From positions 1 through 64,000 of the forward strand of contig JAILLQ010000038.1 of assembly GCA_024693045.1 (NCBI GenBank): DNA of 64,000 bases, written 5' to 3'. The notes under the pieces were generated by a model, which saw only the letters and a list, made by a program, of their open reading frames with translations, had not been told where the DNA came from and ran no database searches. The stretch comes from Treponema sp. GTDB lineage: Bacteria > Spirochaetota > Spirochaetia > Treponematales > Treponemataceae. Of the stretch, positions 19,110-29,640 are shown piece by piece (the first letter of the stretch is position 1; every line of letters starts with the position of its first letter). The translations under genes and the position numbers were made by a program.

Positions 19110-21458
19110 TTATTTTTTAAGCATATCGCCGATTGTATAAGCACCGTCATCACTATTGTCTGACTGAGCCATATACTGCGAAATTTCATCACGCTGCTGC
19201 TTTCTCTTGAATTCACGTACAGAGAATGCAACCTTCTCTTTTTCTACGTTTACTTCAACAACAAACACGTTGATTTTATCGCCAACATTGTACTTTTTAA
19301 CAGCTTCTTCATAAGGAGTATCGCGATCTTCACTCAAGTTAGCCTTGTTTACAAGACCTTCGATTCCATTTGGAGCTTTTACAAATACACCAAATTCAGT
19401 GATAGAAGTTACTTCACCTTCAAGTGTTGAACCTGGTTTGTATTCTTCAGCAAACTGCTTCCAAGGGTCATCTGTAAGCTGTTTGATACCAACTTTAATG
19501 CGGTGTCCTTCAACATCACAGTCGATTACAACAACTTCAATTTCCTGATCTACAGTAAGTTCACTGCCAGGATGCTTAACTTTCTTTGTCCATGAGATAT
19601 CATCTGCATGAAGGAATCCGTCAATGCCTTCTTCAAGCTGAACGAATGCACCTGCATTTGTAAGTTTTACAACCTTACCAGTTACCTTTGTTCCAACTGG
19701 ATATTTATCACCAATTGAATCCCAAGGATTGTCTGTAACCTGTTTAATACCCAAAGATACGCGGCCAGCCTGAATGTCGTAACCCAAAATCATAGCTTCA
19801 ACTTCATCACCAACATTTACCATGTCAGAAGGCTTGCTGATTTTCTTTGTCCAAGAGAATTCACTGATATGAACAAGACCTTCAATGCCTTCTTCAAGTT
19901 CAATAAATGCACCGAAATCTGTGAGTTTTGTAACTTTACCTTTTACGATGTCATTTACATGATATTTTTCTTCAAAGTGAATCCATGGGTCTTCTGCAAA
20001 GTGCTTAAGAGAAAGATTGATTCTCTTTTCAGCTGGATCAAGACGAATAACCTTAAGTTCGATTTCCTGACCTTTCTTTACAAAATCTTTTGGACGAGCT
20101 ACATGACCCCAACTCATATCGTTGATATGAAGAAGTCCGTCAAATCCACCCAAATCGATGAAAGCACCGAAACTTGTAAAACTCTTTACAGTTCCTTTTA
20201 CTGAATCACCAATTTTTACTTCATTGAAGAAAGCATCTCGTTTTGTATCAATCTGTTCTTCAAGATATTTTCTGCGATTTACAACAACATTTGCTCTTGC
20301 ATCAGAATAAAGACGTTCAACATAAAACAGAGATTCCAAACCTATTAATGAATCAGCCTTTTCTACTTTCTGACTATCTGACTGGCTGATTGGCAGGAAT
20401 GCATGAATACCGCCACCAAGGTTTACATCATAACCACCTTTAACAATCTTTGTAATTGTTCCTTCTACAGGTGTTTTGTCTTTAAATGCCTGGGCAACGT
20501 CTTTCCATAAACGTTTTGCATCTGCCTTAGTTTTTGAAATTTCCGGACCATTGTGGCCAAAAACTTTTACTAAGAATACTGAAACTTTGTCCCCTACGTT
20601 TGGCAGTTTACCTGCGAACTCCTCTACGGGGAGTCTACCCTCTGACTTACAGCCTACATCAAGAAAAACATAGTCATCAGAAACTGAAATTACTTCACCT
20701 TCTACGATCTGTCCTTCTGCTTGATTATTGAGACTTTTCAGAGACTCTTCTAATTGTGTCTGGATAGCGCTCTTGGAGTTCTGAGCTTCTTCCTTTTCCA
20801 CTTCCATTTCTTCCATATTGAACCCTTGTTTATTGATTTTGTTTAATATTATTTCACAAACCTGCTCTATGGTCAAGTTAGAGGTATCCACGTAAACTGC
20901 GTCAGGAGCACGTTTTAGAGCACCTTCGGCTTTATTTCTGTCGATTTCATCTCTTTTTCGAATAGCTTCTTTTATTTCTTCAAGAGTCATATTGCTTACG
21001 CCCTGATCGAAGCGGCGCTGAGCCTGTACATCAAGAGAAGCATCCAGATAAAACTTGTGTTCAGCCTGAGGGAACACAACAGTTGTCATATCCCGACCTT
21101 CGCAAACAATATCAATACTCTTTGTAAGTTCCTGCATACGGTCATTTACCAAGTGACGAATAGGAACAATTGCCGAAATCTGAGCAACATTTTTGCTTAC
21201 TCTATCGTCATGAAGATGATCTTCAACATCATTGCCATTAAGAACAAGTCTTGATTTATTGTAATCAAGCTTCTGCTTTTTGCAGAATTCAACAACAGCG
21301 TCTTCGTTAGTAAGATCTACTCCTCCGTCCAAAAGAGAGAGTGTTAATGCGCGGTAAAAACTTCCGCTGTTCAAATACGTAATGTTCAATTTTTTTGCAA
21401 TAATTGAAGCAATAGTACTTTTTCCTGTTCCGGCAGGTCCGTCCATAGCAATAATCAT
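19110..21458 (-). CDS. cmk-rpsA: Fused (d)CMP kinase / 30S ribosomal protein S1
   Basis: N-terminus MIIAMDGPAGTGKSTIASIIAKKLNITYLNSGSFYRALTL (Cmk), then six S1 repeats (e.g. VKGTVKSFTSFGAFIDLGGFDGLLHINDMSW) in one uninterrupted ORF. Confidence 0.95.
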   Translation of the reverse strand: MIIAMDGPAGTGKSTIASIIAKKLNITYLNSGSFYRALTLSLLDGGVDLTNEDAVVEFCKKQKLDYNKSRLVLNGNDVEDHLHDDRVSKNVAQISAIVPIRHLVNDRMQELTKSIDIVCEGRDMTTVVFPQAEHKFYLDASLDVQAQRRFDQGVSNMTLEEIKEAIRKRDEIDRNKAEGALKRAPDAVYVDTSNLTIEQVCEIILNKINKQGFNMEEMEVEKEEAQNSKSAIQTQLEESLKSLNNQAEGQIVEGEVISVSDDYVFLDVGCKSEGRLPVEEFAGKLPNVGDKVSVFLVKVFGHNGPEISKTKADAKRLWKDVAQAFKDKTPVEGTITKIVKGGYDVNLGGGIHAFLPISQSDSQKVEKADSLIGLESLFYVERLYSDARANVVVNRRKYLEEQIDTKRDAFFNEVKIGDSVKGTVKSFTSFGAFIDLGGFDGLLHINDMSWGHVARPKDFVKKGQEIELKVIRLDPAEKRINLSLKHFAEDPWIHFEEKYHVNDIVKGKVTKLTDFGAFIELEEGIEGLVHISEFSWTKKISKPSDMVNVGDEVEAMILGYDIQAGRVSLGIKQVTDNPWDSIGDKYPVGTKVTGKVVKLTNAGAFVQLEEGIDGFLHADDISWTKKVKHPGSELTVDQEIEVVVIDCDVEGHRIKVGIKQLTDDPWKQFAEEYKPGSTLEGEVTSITEFGVFVKAPNGIEGLVNKANLSEDRDTPYEEAVKKYNVGDKINVFVVEVNVEKEKVAFSVREFKRKQQRDEISQYMAQSDNSDDGAYTIGDMLKK

Positions 21459-21474
21459 ATTTTTTCCTTATATA

Positions 21475-22245
21475 TCAGAATTTTTCTGTTTTTCTGCAAA
21501 GTTTTAATAACCCCTGAACTTCTTCTGCTGTCAGGTCTCGAAATTCTCCAGGCTTTAAATCCTTCAATTCTACATTACCTATTCTAACTCGAGTAAGTTT
21601 TTTAATACCGATTTCTTTTGAAGCAAAAACATTTCGGATTTCCCGGTTTTTACCTTCAACAAGAACAATTTTTATCTTACGGGCATTTAACTCATGAGCT
21701 GATTTACACTTGTAAAAAACTCCATCAACCCGGAGGCCTTTTTCGAATTCTTCACAAAGACTTCGTGGCAAAGGCATTGATGAATCTACTATATATTCTT
21801 TTTCCAATTCTGCAGAAGGATGAGAAAGCCTTGCGGCAAAATTTCCGTCATTTGTAAAAATTATCAAGCCCTGACTAAACATATCCAGACGACCAACATT
21901 ATAAAGGCGTTCTGAATAAGCATCTTTTAACAAATCTGCAGCAATAGGTCTATCCTTTTCATCAGAAAGGGAGCAGACAAATCCAGCAGGCTTATTCAAA
22001 AGTACATAACGCTTTTTTTCTTCCGGAGTTATTTTTTTTCCGTCAAGCAAGACTTCATCTTTATCAGAAACCTTTGTACCTAATTCAGTAACAACTGTTC
22101 CGTTCACACTTACACGACCATCAAGTATTATTTTTTCACTAGCACGACGGCTAGCTACACCAGAATGAGCCAAAAACACCTGAAGTCGGATTTCATTTTT
22201 TTCATCGTTAGCGGGCAAGTTCAAACCTCTGTTCTTCGTCTTCAT
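21475..22245 (-). CDS. RsuA/RluB-family pseudouridine synthase
   Basis: S4 domain RLQVFLAHSGVASRRASEKIILDGRVSVNGTVV and NVGRLDMFSQGLIIFTNDG catalytic Asp motif. Confidence 0.9.
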   Translation of the reverse strand: MKTKNRGLNLPANDEKNEIRLQVFLAHSGVASRRASEKIILDGRVSVNGTVVTELGTKVSDKDEVLLDGKKITPEEKKRYVLLNKPAGFVCSLSDEKDRPIAADLLKDAYSERLYNVGRLDMFSQGLIIFTNDGNFAARLSHPSAELEKEYIVDSSMPLPRSLCEEFEKGLRVDGVFYKCKSAHELNARKIKIVLVEGKNREIRNVFASKEIGIKKLTRVRIGNVELKDLKPGEFRDLTAEEVQGLLKLCRKTEKF

Positions 22246-22747
22246 CAAGTTTAGGCAGTTCTGAAATACTGTTCAAGTGGAAGAACTTTAAAAATTCCTT
22301 TGTTGTACCAAATTGAATTGGTTTACCAGGAACATCCTTGCGTCCTACTTCTTTTATCAAACTTCTTTCTATCAGTTGGCGTATCATATTATCCGCACTT
22401 ACGCCACGAATTTTTTCAATTTCACTTCTTGTAATTGGTTGAGAATATGCAATTATAGAAAGAGTTTCCAAGGCTGATTTAGACAGGCGGCCTGAATTCT
22501 TTTCACCATAACGTTCCCTTAACACATCCCAATATTCACCTTTAGGAATAAGTGTCCACCCACCGGTAATCATAGTCAATTCGATACCAGAATTTTCTGC
22601 CTTATATTTTTCCTGCAAATTTTCAATACAAACTTTAACAACTTCTTCTGAAATCTGAGCTATATTTGAAATCTGCTTTTCTGAAACAGGTTCACTTTCC
22701 AAAAACAAGACAGCTTCAACGAGAGCGGTTTCTTTTTCTAATTCCAT
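22208..22747 (-). CDS. scpB: SMC-ScpA complex protein ScpB
   Basis: LSKSALETLSIIAYSQPITRSEIEKIRGVSADNMIRQLIERSLIKEVGRKDVPGKPIQFGTT. Confidence 0.94.
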   Translation of the reverse strand: MELEKETALVEAVLFLESEPVSEKQISNIAQISEEVVKVCIENLQEKYKAENSGIELTMITGGWTLIPKGEYWDVLRERYGEKNSGRLSKSALETLSIIAYSQPITRSEIEKIRGVSADNMIRQLIERSLIKEVGRKDVPGKPIQFGTTKEFLKFFHLNSISELPKLDEDEEQRFELAR

Positions 22748-22761
22748 CTTTATTCTATCCT

Positions 22762-23652
22762 TTAGTTCTGATTATTTTCTGTATTATCTCCGCCGGTATT
22801 TTCTACCCGATCGATAGTAATTTCAAAATTTTCGAAACTTTCATTTGTATCCAGTCTTTTTACAATTTTGATATCACCAAAAACTTTATTTTGCATTATT
22901 TTAATCATTCTGAACTTTACAGCTTCCAAAATCGCCATAAAAGCACATACGATATCCATTGAATTTCCCGCCCTGGTAATCAAATCGGAAAACATACACT
23001 CATTGTTTTTTTCAAACAACTCGTTCATCAGAGTGATTTTTTCATTTACTGAAATTTCCTCATACATATTGAGAATTTTTTCGTTTGAATACTGACTGAC
23101 CATGGTCTTAAAAAGTTTCTGCATCTGCTGCAAAAGTTCCCATGTATCAATTTCTTCCCAATCATCAGAGCGTTCTTCAAAAGGTAGAGTCCTTTGGATT
23201 TTACTTCGCTCAAAATTCCAGTCAGAATTATCCTCTTTTTCTTCCATAAGAGCTGAAAGTTTTTTGAATTTCTGATACTCAATCAGTTTTTCGACGAGTT
23301 CTGAGCGAGGATCCTCATACTCATCGTCATCGTATTTTATTTCTACAGGAAGCAACATCTTACTTTTCATATTAAGAAGCATAGCTGCCCATTTGTAAAA
23401 TTCACTTAAATCAGAAAGATCTGTTTGAGTTGCGTAATCCAGATATTCCAAATACTGTTCTGTAATTTCTGCAATAGGAATATCATAAATATTTATTTCG
23501 CTCTTATGTATCAAAAACCAGAGAAGATCTAAAGGACCTTCAAATTCACCAGCGGTAAATTTGCGTTTGATTTCTTCAACATCTTCCTTTTCAACAGTTA
23601 GAGTCTGTAAATTCGAATCAGCAACTTTTGTTCCCATAGCATCCGCCTTCAA
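22762..23652 (-). CDS. scpA: Segregation and condensation protein ScpA
   Basis: FEGPLDLLWFLIHKSEINIYDIPIAEITEQYLEYL motif; next to scpB. Confidence 0.93.
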   Translation of the reverse strand: MKADAMGTKVADSNLQTLTVEKEDVEEIKRKFTAGEFEGPLDLLWFLIHKSEINIYDIPIAEITEQYLEYLDYATQTDLSDLSEFYKWAAMLLNMKSKMLLPVEIKYDDDEYEDPRSELVEKLIEYQKFKKLSALMEEKEDNSDWNFERSKIQRTLPFEERSDDWEEIDTWELLQQMQKLFKTMVSQYSNEKILNMYEEISVNEKITLMNELFEKNNECMFSDLITRAGNSMDIVCAFMAILEAVKFRMIKIMQNKVFGDIKIVKRLDTNESFENFEITIDRVENTGGDNTENNQN

Positions 23653-24181
23653 AGATACTTTTAAAAAGAATCTGCGTTTTTTCAGGGCATTTAGTAACGC
23701 CCTGTGGTAAAAGAGACTTTAAATATGAATTTAAAGTTTCCCATAATTTACAATCGGCAGATTTATCTAAAATCTCAAGGGCTGGAAGCAAAACAAATTC
23801 TCTTTCTTGTATTCGCGGATGAGGAAGAATCAAATCAGGAGAATTTATTCGCTTTGAACCAAATTCTTCTATATCAATGTCTAAAGAACGAGGTCCAAAA
23901 CGTATTTCTTTTGTGCGATCTCTGCCATATTTAGCTTCAATGGCATTTATTTTATTTAAAAGTTCAAAAGGATCCATGGAATCTTCCACAAATCCTTTTA
24001 CAGCCATATTGTAAAAATTATCCTGATTTGTTACATACATGGCCTTGGACTCGTACACTGACGAGAATGAAAAATTCTGCAAAAGTCCTCGGAGATCCTG
24101 ACAAGCTTTTGCAAGTAATTCTAAAGAAGAAAGACCTGCAAAACTTGTATTAGATCCCAAACCAAGTAATACAGGAATCAC
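23618..24181 (-). CDS. folK: 2-amino-4-hydroxy-6-hydroxymethyldihydropteridine diphosphokinase (GTG start)
   Basis: LLGLGSNTSFAG, FYNMAVKG, GPRSLDIDIEEFG, LPHPRIQEREFVLLPALE. Start GTG overlaps the recA stop (TAGTG). Confidence 0.92.
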   Translation of the reverse strand: MIPVLLGLGSNTSFAGLSSLELLAKACQDLRGLLQNFSFSSVYESKAMYVTNQDNFYNMAVKGFVEDSMDPFELLNKINAIEAKYGRDRTKEIRFGPRSLDIDIEEFGSKRINSPDLILPHPRIQEREFVLLPALEILDKSADCKLWETLNSYLKSLLPQGVTKCPEKTQILFKSIFEGGCYGNKSC

Positions 24182-25326
24182 TAGAAAAGACCTTCCTGAG
24201 CAGGATTTTCCTTACTATCTGCAGATTCAGCCTTAGTCTTTTTCTTGTTATCCTTTTCTTCTTTCTTTATAGGATTTCCTTCTTTATCGCGGAGAACAAG
24301 TTTAGGGAAAAGCATTGTTTGAAGTTCTTTTTCTATATTATCTGCAAATTCCTTGTTATTTTCAAGGAAAGCAACGGCATTTTCATGCCCCTGACCAACT
24401 TTTATGTCACCCTGAGTAAACCAAGCCCCTCTCTTATCGATAAGACCATGTTTAACAGCAGAATCCAGAAGACTGGCGCATCGTGAAATACCCTTACCAA
24501 AATAGATATCGAGTTCTGTTTTTCTAAATGGTGCAGCAACCTTATTCTTAACAATTTTTACACGAACTCGGTTTCCGACTGCATCTTCATCGCCCTTTCC
24601 GTCAATTGATTCTATACGACGGATTTCCAGACGAACAGAAGTATAAAATTTCAAAGCCTGTCCACCAGTTGTTGTTTCTGGATTTCCAAACATAACGCCG
24701 ATTTTCATACGAATCTGATTGATAAAAATTACGATACAGTTTGATTTACCGATTATTGCAGTAAGTTTACGCAAAGCCTGACTCATAAGACGAGCCTGCA
24801 TACCCATTACAGCATCTCCCATTTCTCCTTCAATTTCTTTCTGAGGAGTTAAAGCGGCTACAGAGTCTACAACAACGATATCAACGGCTCCGGAGCGAAC
24901 CAAGTGTTCAGTAATTTCAAGAGCCTGTTCTCCACTATCTGGCTGACTGACCCAAAGATTATCGATATCAACACCAAGATTTTTTGCATAAACAGGATCA
25001 AGAGCGTGTTCAGCATCAACAAAAGCCGCAATACCACCTAGTTTCTGAGCTTCCGCGATAGCATGCAGAGCAAGTGTTGTTTTACCCGAACTTTCAGGAC
25101 CATACATTTCAATGATACGACCCCGTGGATAACCGCCAATACCTAAGGCTTCATCGAGCAAAATCGAACCAGAAGGAATTACATCAACTCCTTCTCCATT
25201 ATTCTGGTTTCCCAAACGCATAAGAGAGTTCTGTCCAAACTGCTTTTCTATCTGAACACGAGCAGCTTCAAGAGCCTTTAACTTTTCATCCATATTAGTA
25301 GAAACATCTGCCATTTTTTTCTCCAA
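24181..25326 (-). CDS. recA: Recombinase RecA
   Basis: [45 protein letters not shown] and [23 protein letters not shown]. Confidence 0.98.
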   Translation of the reverse strand: MEKKMADVSTNMDEKLKALEAARVQIEKQFGQNSLMRLGNQNNGEGVDVIPSGSILLDEALGIGGYPRGRIIEMYGPESSGKTTLALHAIAEAQKLGGIAAFVDAEHALDPVYAKNLGVDIDNLWVSQPDSGEQALEITEHLVRSGAVDIVVVDSVAALTPQKEIEGEMGDAVMGMQARLMSQALRKLTAIIGKSNCIVIFINQIRMKIGVMFGNPETTTGGQALKFYTSVRLEIRRIESIDGKGDEDAVGNRVRVKIVKNKVAAPFRKTELDIYFGKGISRCASLLDSAVKHGLIDKRGAWFTQGDIKVGQGHENAVAFLENNKEFADNIEKELQTMLFPKLVLRDKEGNPIKKEEKDNKKKTKAESADSKENPAQEGLF

Positions 25327-25402
25327 ATATATTTTCTTCTACATATACATCATTAATTTTTGTGCAAAACTGCATTTTTAAGAACACTTTTTTGATTTTG
25401 CA

Positions 25403-26488
25403 TTATTGCACAGATTGATAAACTGCTCTACCTTCCAGACAAATTTTTCCGTCAATAGATTTAATTTTTGCAAGGATTTTTACGGGTTTATCATTTTCAA
25501 TAATAGGAGGAACTGTAAACTGAACAGGAACAATACCTTCTACATTTTCCATTTTTTCATAACCCACAAGTAAATCACATTTATATAGACTTTCTGTCTG
25601 AACAACATTTGATATTCTTCCTGACCAGACCACCCAGCAATCCAAATAAAGACAGGCTTCACCATTGACCTGTTTATATGTTGGTATATCCTTTATGGAA
25701 TCAAAACCTGGTTCTTCCAGATAAGTCATTAAAATATTTGCCTTCTGCTTAACAAAAACAGAAGCATTAGAATTTAAGAGCCTGTTGATTTCTATCTGAG
25801 AAAGATTATCCCTGTAATTCTGAAAATAATACTGAGCCTTTTCATAAGAATCATTAATCTGACTGCTGGATAGAATATAGGCAAAAGAACCTGCAGACAA
25901 ATCTTTTTCCTGTAAATCCTTTCTTTCAGAAACACTTAAAACGAGTGCTGATAAATCTGCTCTTTTTGCAGCAGAAGTCCCTGTTTTTCCAAATAAAACA
26001 AAGACTAAAAACAGTCCCAAAAAGCAGGCCAACACAGGGAAAACAATTCCCGCAACCTTGTAAATATTAAAACCAAGAGGAGGATAGAACTGCTCAATCC
26101 GGCCTGTATCGACCCAGCGGCAGATTGTATTAAAATCGCCCTTGTAACGGATAAAATCTAAAGCTTCCGTTGCAATTTTATTTCCAGGATCGTTTTCCAA
26201 AATTTCAAGATAGTAAGACAAAGCCCTGTAAGTATCCCCTCTGCGTAAAAAAAGAGCTGCCTGCCCTAAAAGCAGATTTGTATCAGTGAGTTTAATATTT
26301 CTTGCTCTCTGAAAATACATAGACGCAGAGCCTGTATCCCCAAGGTAGAGATTAGCAGTTGCAAGCATGAGATTGTAATCAAAGTTTTCGTAATAGATAT
26401 CAGAACGGCCTTCCAGGAGCTTTATAGCTTTTCCAAACTGGCGCCGAACCATATAACCTTTTGCTACGTCTAAAACGTCACGAACCAT
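25403..26488 (-). CDS. Membrane protein with N-terminal TPR, unknown function
   Basis: TPR-like N-terminus and one TM segment VAGIVFPVLACFLGLFLVFVLF. Confidence 0.65.
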   Translation of the reverse strand: MVRDVLDVAKGYMVRRQFGKAIKLLEGRSDIYYENFDYNLMLATANLYLGDTGSASMYFQRARNIKLTDTNLLLGQAALFLRRGDTYRALSYYLEILENDPGNKIATEALDFIRYKGDFNTICRWVDTGRIEQFYPPLGFNIYKVAGIVFPVLACFLGLFLVFVLFGKTGTSAAKRADLSALVLSVSERKDLQEKDLSAGSFAYILSSSQINDSYEKAQYYFQNYRDNLSQIEINRLLNSNASVFVKQKANILMTYLEEPGFDSIKDIPTYKQVNGEACLYLDCWVVWSGRISNVVQTESLYKCDLLVGYEKMENVEGIVPVQFTVPPIIENDKPVKILAKIKSIDGKICLEGRAVYQSVQ

Positions 26489-27925
26489 TTATTCATGCCT
26501 CAATTTTTCTAGAATCGCATCAAGCTCAGCATGAAGCTTTAAAATTTCATTTCTATCAATTGAATCATCATTTTCTTCCAGAGCATTAATTCTATTAATG
26601 AGTCCCTGAACATACTCTGGATTCATCTGTTCTGCAGATATCGAGTTCAAATCAAAATTAACTTCCGGAACTTCTTCTGGAACAGGAGCTTCTTCCGGTT
26701 CAGGAAGTCCAGAAGGAGGCATATCTTCTTCGTAATCGTAATCATTTTCAGAAAAAGCTTCCTTAAGTAAATCCTCTTCAGAAGGATTGAGTTTCTTTTC
26801 GATAAGTTCTTTTAATTCCTTTAAGCGTTCATTCTGATTATCAGGATTTTCCCATAACTTCATAACAATGTCATAGGCTTCTTTATATTCTTCAGCTTCG
26901 TATTTCGCTAAGGCTTCCTGGAATAAATCTTCAAATTCTTTTACAGAATATTTCTCTTCTACTTCTTTATTATTCAATTTATTTTCATACCATGAAATAA
27001 ATTGTTCTCCCATGCATTTTTCACCATCAGAATTTATGGCCATGTAATAAACAAAAGTAGCTATTTGCCCTGGTTCAAGGACAACATCTTTCCACATGAT
27101 ACAAAGAGCAGAGTTGTTATAAGAAAGAACTGAGTCAAAATTTCTGTCTCCGCCTACCTGAGGTGTCCATGAAGGAAGAGAAAGAAAATCCTTATTACTT
27201 ACAATTACCATCTCTGGAGGGGTTACGTCCGCTCCATATAAAAGAAATTGAACACTTGTTTCCCCATCAGAAGATAAAAGCCATTTTGCTTCATCAAGTT
27301 TTCTAAAGCAGCGTTCTTTTTTTAGATTTTCTTCTACAGCAGTAGAAAAATGACTTCCATCTTTTTCACCGAGAACAGTATCCATTACATTTTTCAAGGC
27401 AAAAGTCTGAGTTTTTGTACTCCTGTTTAAAATAGTAGAAGTAACCTTGATAACTTCGCCCTTTAGATTTGCAGGAGCTGCCATTTTTTCATATTTTGTA
27501 AACACTCTGGCTTTCTTAGGCACAGAAAAAACCATCTGACCGCCCAAATCACCTCTTCTAGCCCCTGTTACTGTTACAGAAGAATCATTCAAACGGTAAA
27601 CTCTATTATCTATTTTTAAATCAAAAAATGTTGAAGAAAACTCGTCCTGAGTTGAAAACACTGGAACAGGATTTTTCTTTTCATCCAGGACATACAACTG
27701 ATAGGTTCCTAAAGCTCCTTTAAGAAGATATTTCATTTTACCTAAAGAAAAAACGACTTTTTTTGCCTGAAAAGCGCCTTCATCTTCTACAACTTCAACA
27801 ACTTTCATTTTTGCGGCTTTTTTTACAGCCTTCTTCTGAGTCTTATCTAACTCCTTAGCAGAAAGAGGCAGCAAGAACACAGATAGTGAGATAAGGACAA
27901 ATATTTTTTTTACGAGGCAATTCAT
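26489..27925 (-). CDS. Secreted/periplasmic protein of unknown function
   Basis: Signal peptide MNCLVKKIFVLISLSVFLLPLSAKE; acidic proline-rich segment near the C-terminus; start is 2 nt... adjacent to the preceding gene's end (27926). Confidence 0.65.
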   Translation of the reverse strand: MNCLVKKIFVLISLSVFLLPLSAKELDKTQKKAVKKAAKMKVVEVVEDEGAFQAKKVVFSLGKMKYLLKGALGTYQLYVLDEKKNPVPVFSTQDEFSSTFFDLKIDNRVYRLNDSSVTVTGARRGDLGGQMVFSVPKKARVFTKYEKMAAPANLKGEVIKVTSTILNRSTKTQTFALKNVMDTVLGEKDGSHFSTAVEENLKKERCFRKLDEAKWLLSSDGETSVQFLLYGADVTPPEMVIVSNKDFLSLPSWTPQVGGDRNFDSVLSYNNSALCIMWKDVVLEPGQIATFVYYMAINSDGEKCMGEQFISWYENKLNNKEVEEKYSVKEFEDLFQEALAKYEAEEYKEAYDIVMKLWENPDNQNERLKELKELIEKKLNPSEEDLLKEAFSENDYDYEEDMPPSGLPEPEEAPVPEEVPEVNFDLNSISAEQMNPEYVQGLINRINALEENDDSIDRNEILKLHAELDAILEKLRHE

Positions 27926-28828
27926 TTACATCTCCTCCCTACTCTTTTCGTTAAGAAGTTTCTGAGTTTCAGCAGCTTTACGCTTTAAATCAAGTAAAAG
28001 GAAGTTTGTATCCTTTTTTACATCGGAATTTTTTGCAACTTCACCGTTTAATTTTTCCTGCAAACTTGCAACTTCATGTTCTAATTCAAGAATTCGTCTT
28101 TCGTTATCAGAATTTTCCCTTTGCAAATCGAGAATCCTTCGGCGGGCATCACTTGTGGTTTCTATACCAGACAATCTGAGCTGTCTTTCATACTCTTCTT
28201 TTGCCGCAAGATATTCTTCTCCGGTTTCTTTCAAAAGATAAAGCAGTTTTTCTTCCCTTCCAGCCTGTTTTATCGTTTCAAGTCTGTACTGGGCTGAATC
28301 AGCCTTGGCATCATCAGGATAATCGTTTACAACTGCTGAATACAAAAGTTCTGCATCCTCATAGTTATAGGCAGCAAAAAATGATTCCGCAATCCAATAG
28401 AGAGCAGAGGGATACATTTCATGTTCTGGGAACTGATGACAGAAGTCACTTAAAACGAGAACAGATTTTTCGTATTCTCCCATACAGAAAAGAGCTCTAC
28501 CTCTATGATAAAGTACATAAGAATCATAGGGACTTTCAGGGAAGTTTTGAGTAAAAGTTTCGCAATCCTGAAAAGCGTTTTTATATTCACCAGCGTACAT
28601 TTCTGCAGTAATCAACATATACCAGGTATCCTGATTAAAGTTTTCCGGATAAGAAAGAGCTTTTCTAAGCAGAAAAATTGAAGAAGTCCATTCACCTGCA
28701 CTAAAAGCCTTAGCCCCCTGAACAAAAGCTGTCACGGAAGGACTCTGAGTTGAAGTCTGCGTAAAACCAAAATTTGCGCTCATGAGTATTAATAATGCAA
28801 ATACAAAAAACTTCTTCATTTTTTTCAT
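27926..28828 (-). CDS. Secreted TPR protein (YbgF/BamD-like repeats) with C-terminal coiled coil
   Basis: Signal peptide and FPESPYDSYVLYHRGRALFCMGEYEKSVLVLSDFCHQFPEHEMYPSALYWIAESFF. Confidence 0.75.
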   Translation of the reverse strand: MKKMKKFFVFALLILMSANFGFTQTSTQSPSVTAFVQGAKAFSAGEWTSSIFLLRKALSYPENFNQDTWYMLITAEMYAGEYKNAFQDCETFTQNFPESPYDSYVLYHRGRALFCMGEYEKSVLVLSDFCHQFPEHEMYPSALYWIAESFFAAYNYEDAELLYSAVVNDYPDDAKADSAQYRLETIKQAGREEKLLYLLKETGEEYLAAKEEYERQLRLSGIETTSDARRRILDLQRENSDNERRILELEHEVASLQEKLNGEVAKNSDVKKDTNFLLLDLKRKAAETQKLLNEKSREEM

Positions 28829-28848
28829 TTATAAACAAATCTCCATAT

Positions 28849-29484
28849 CTAAGAATTATTCCATTTAAGTTTTCCGGAAAAGAAAGCTGAACCAGAAACA
28901 ACCACATCAGGACCGGCTGCAAGAACTGAATCCATAGTCTCCGAATTAACTCCGCCGTCTACAGAAATCAAAAAGTTTAAATTTCTATCTTTGCGGATTT
29001 CTGCTAATTCAGAAATCTTTTTTACACAAGAAGGAATAAGTTTCTGCCCGCCAAAACCTGGGTTTACAGTCATTACTAAAACTAAATCAACATATTCAAG
29101 AAGTTCAGAAATTGCCTGAACCGGTGTCGAAGGAACAATAGAAATTCCAGCTTTTTTTCCAAGGGAATGTATTTTCTGAATAAGTCTGTGGGAATGCACA
29201 CATGCTTCGTGATGAAAGGTAATCCAGTCGGCACCAGAAGAAGCAAAGGACTCAACCTGATTTTCCGGTTTTTCAACCATAAGATGAACATCAAAAGGAA
29301 GTTTCGAATAAGGGCGTATACTTTGTACAACAGGCTGCCCGTAAGAAATTTGAGGTACAAAAAGTCCATCCATAACATCGATATGAACTACACTGCCCCC
29401 ATTTTCTTCAATTTTCACTAAGGCAGATTTTAAATCAGAGAAGTCAGCACTCAATAAAGATGGTGCAAGCATTATATTTTTCAT
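28849..29484 (-). CDS. rpe: Ribulose-phosphate 3-epimerase
   Basis: LAPSLLSADFSDL, VHIDVMDGLFVPQISYG, VLVMTVNPGFGGQKLIPS, ISVDGGVN. Confidence 0.96.
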   Translation of the reverse strand: MKNIMLAPSLLSADFSDLKSALVKIEENGGSVVHIDVMDGLFVPQISYGQPVVQSIRPYSKLPFDVHLMVEKPENQVESFASSGADWITFHHEACVHSHRLIQKIHSLGKKAGISIVPSTPVQAISELLEYVDLVLVMTVNPGFGGQKLIPSCVKKISELAEIRKDRNLNFLISVDGGVNSETMDSVLAAGPDVVVSGSAFFSGKLKWNNS

Positions 29485-29576
29485 ATTTCTTCAATAATAG
29501 CAGATGAAATCTTTATTGTAAATGTTCTATAAAAGCAGAAAATATAGAAAAGGAAAAAAATATTTATAAAAATATA

Positions 29577-29605
29577 TTGACATAACAGGCATTTACCAGT
29601 ATAAA
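29577..29605 (+). promoter_or_regulatory. Putative sigma-70 promoter (distal of a tandem pair)
   Basis: TTGACA-17 bp-TATAAA. Confidence 0.65.
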
Positions 29606-29640
29606 CTTTACCCCATTTTTAACAAAATTCATTCAAATTA

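Noticed and set aside
25327-25402. LexA/SOS box upstream of recA
   Set aside because: No CTGT-N8-ACAG or GAAC-N4-GTTC type box seen; only the imperfect repeat reported separately.
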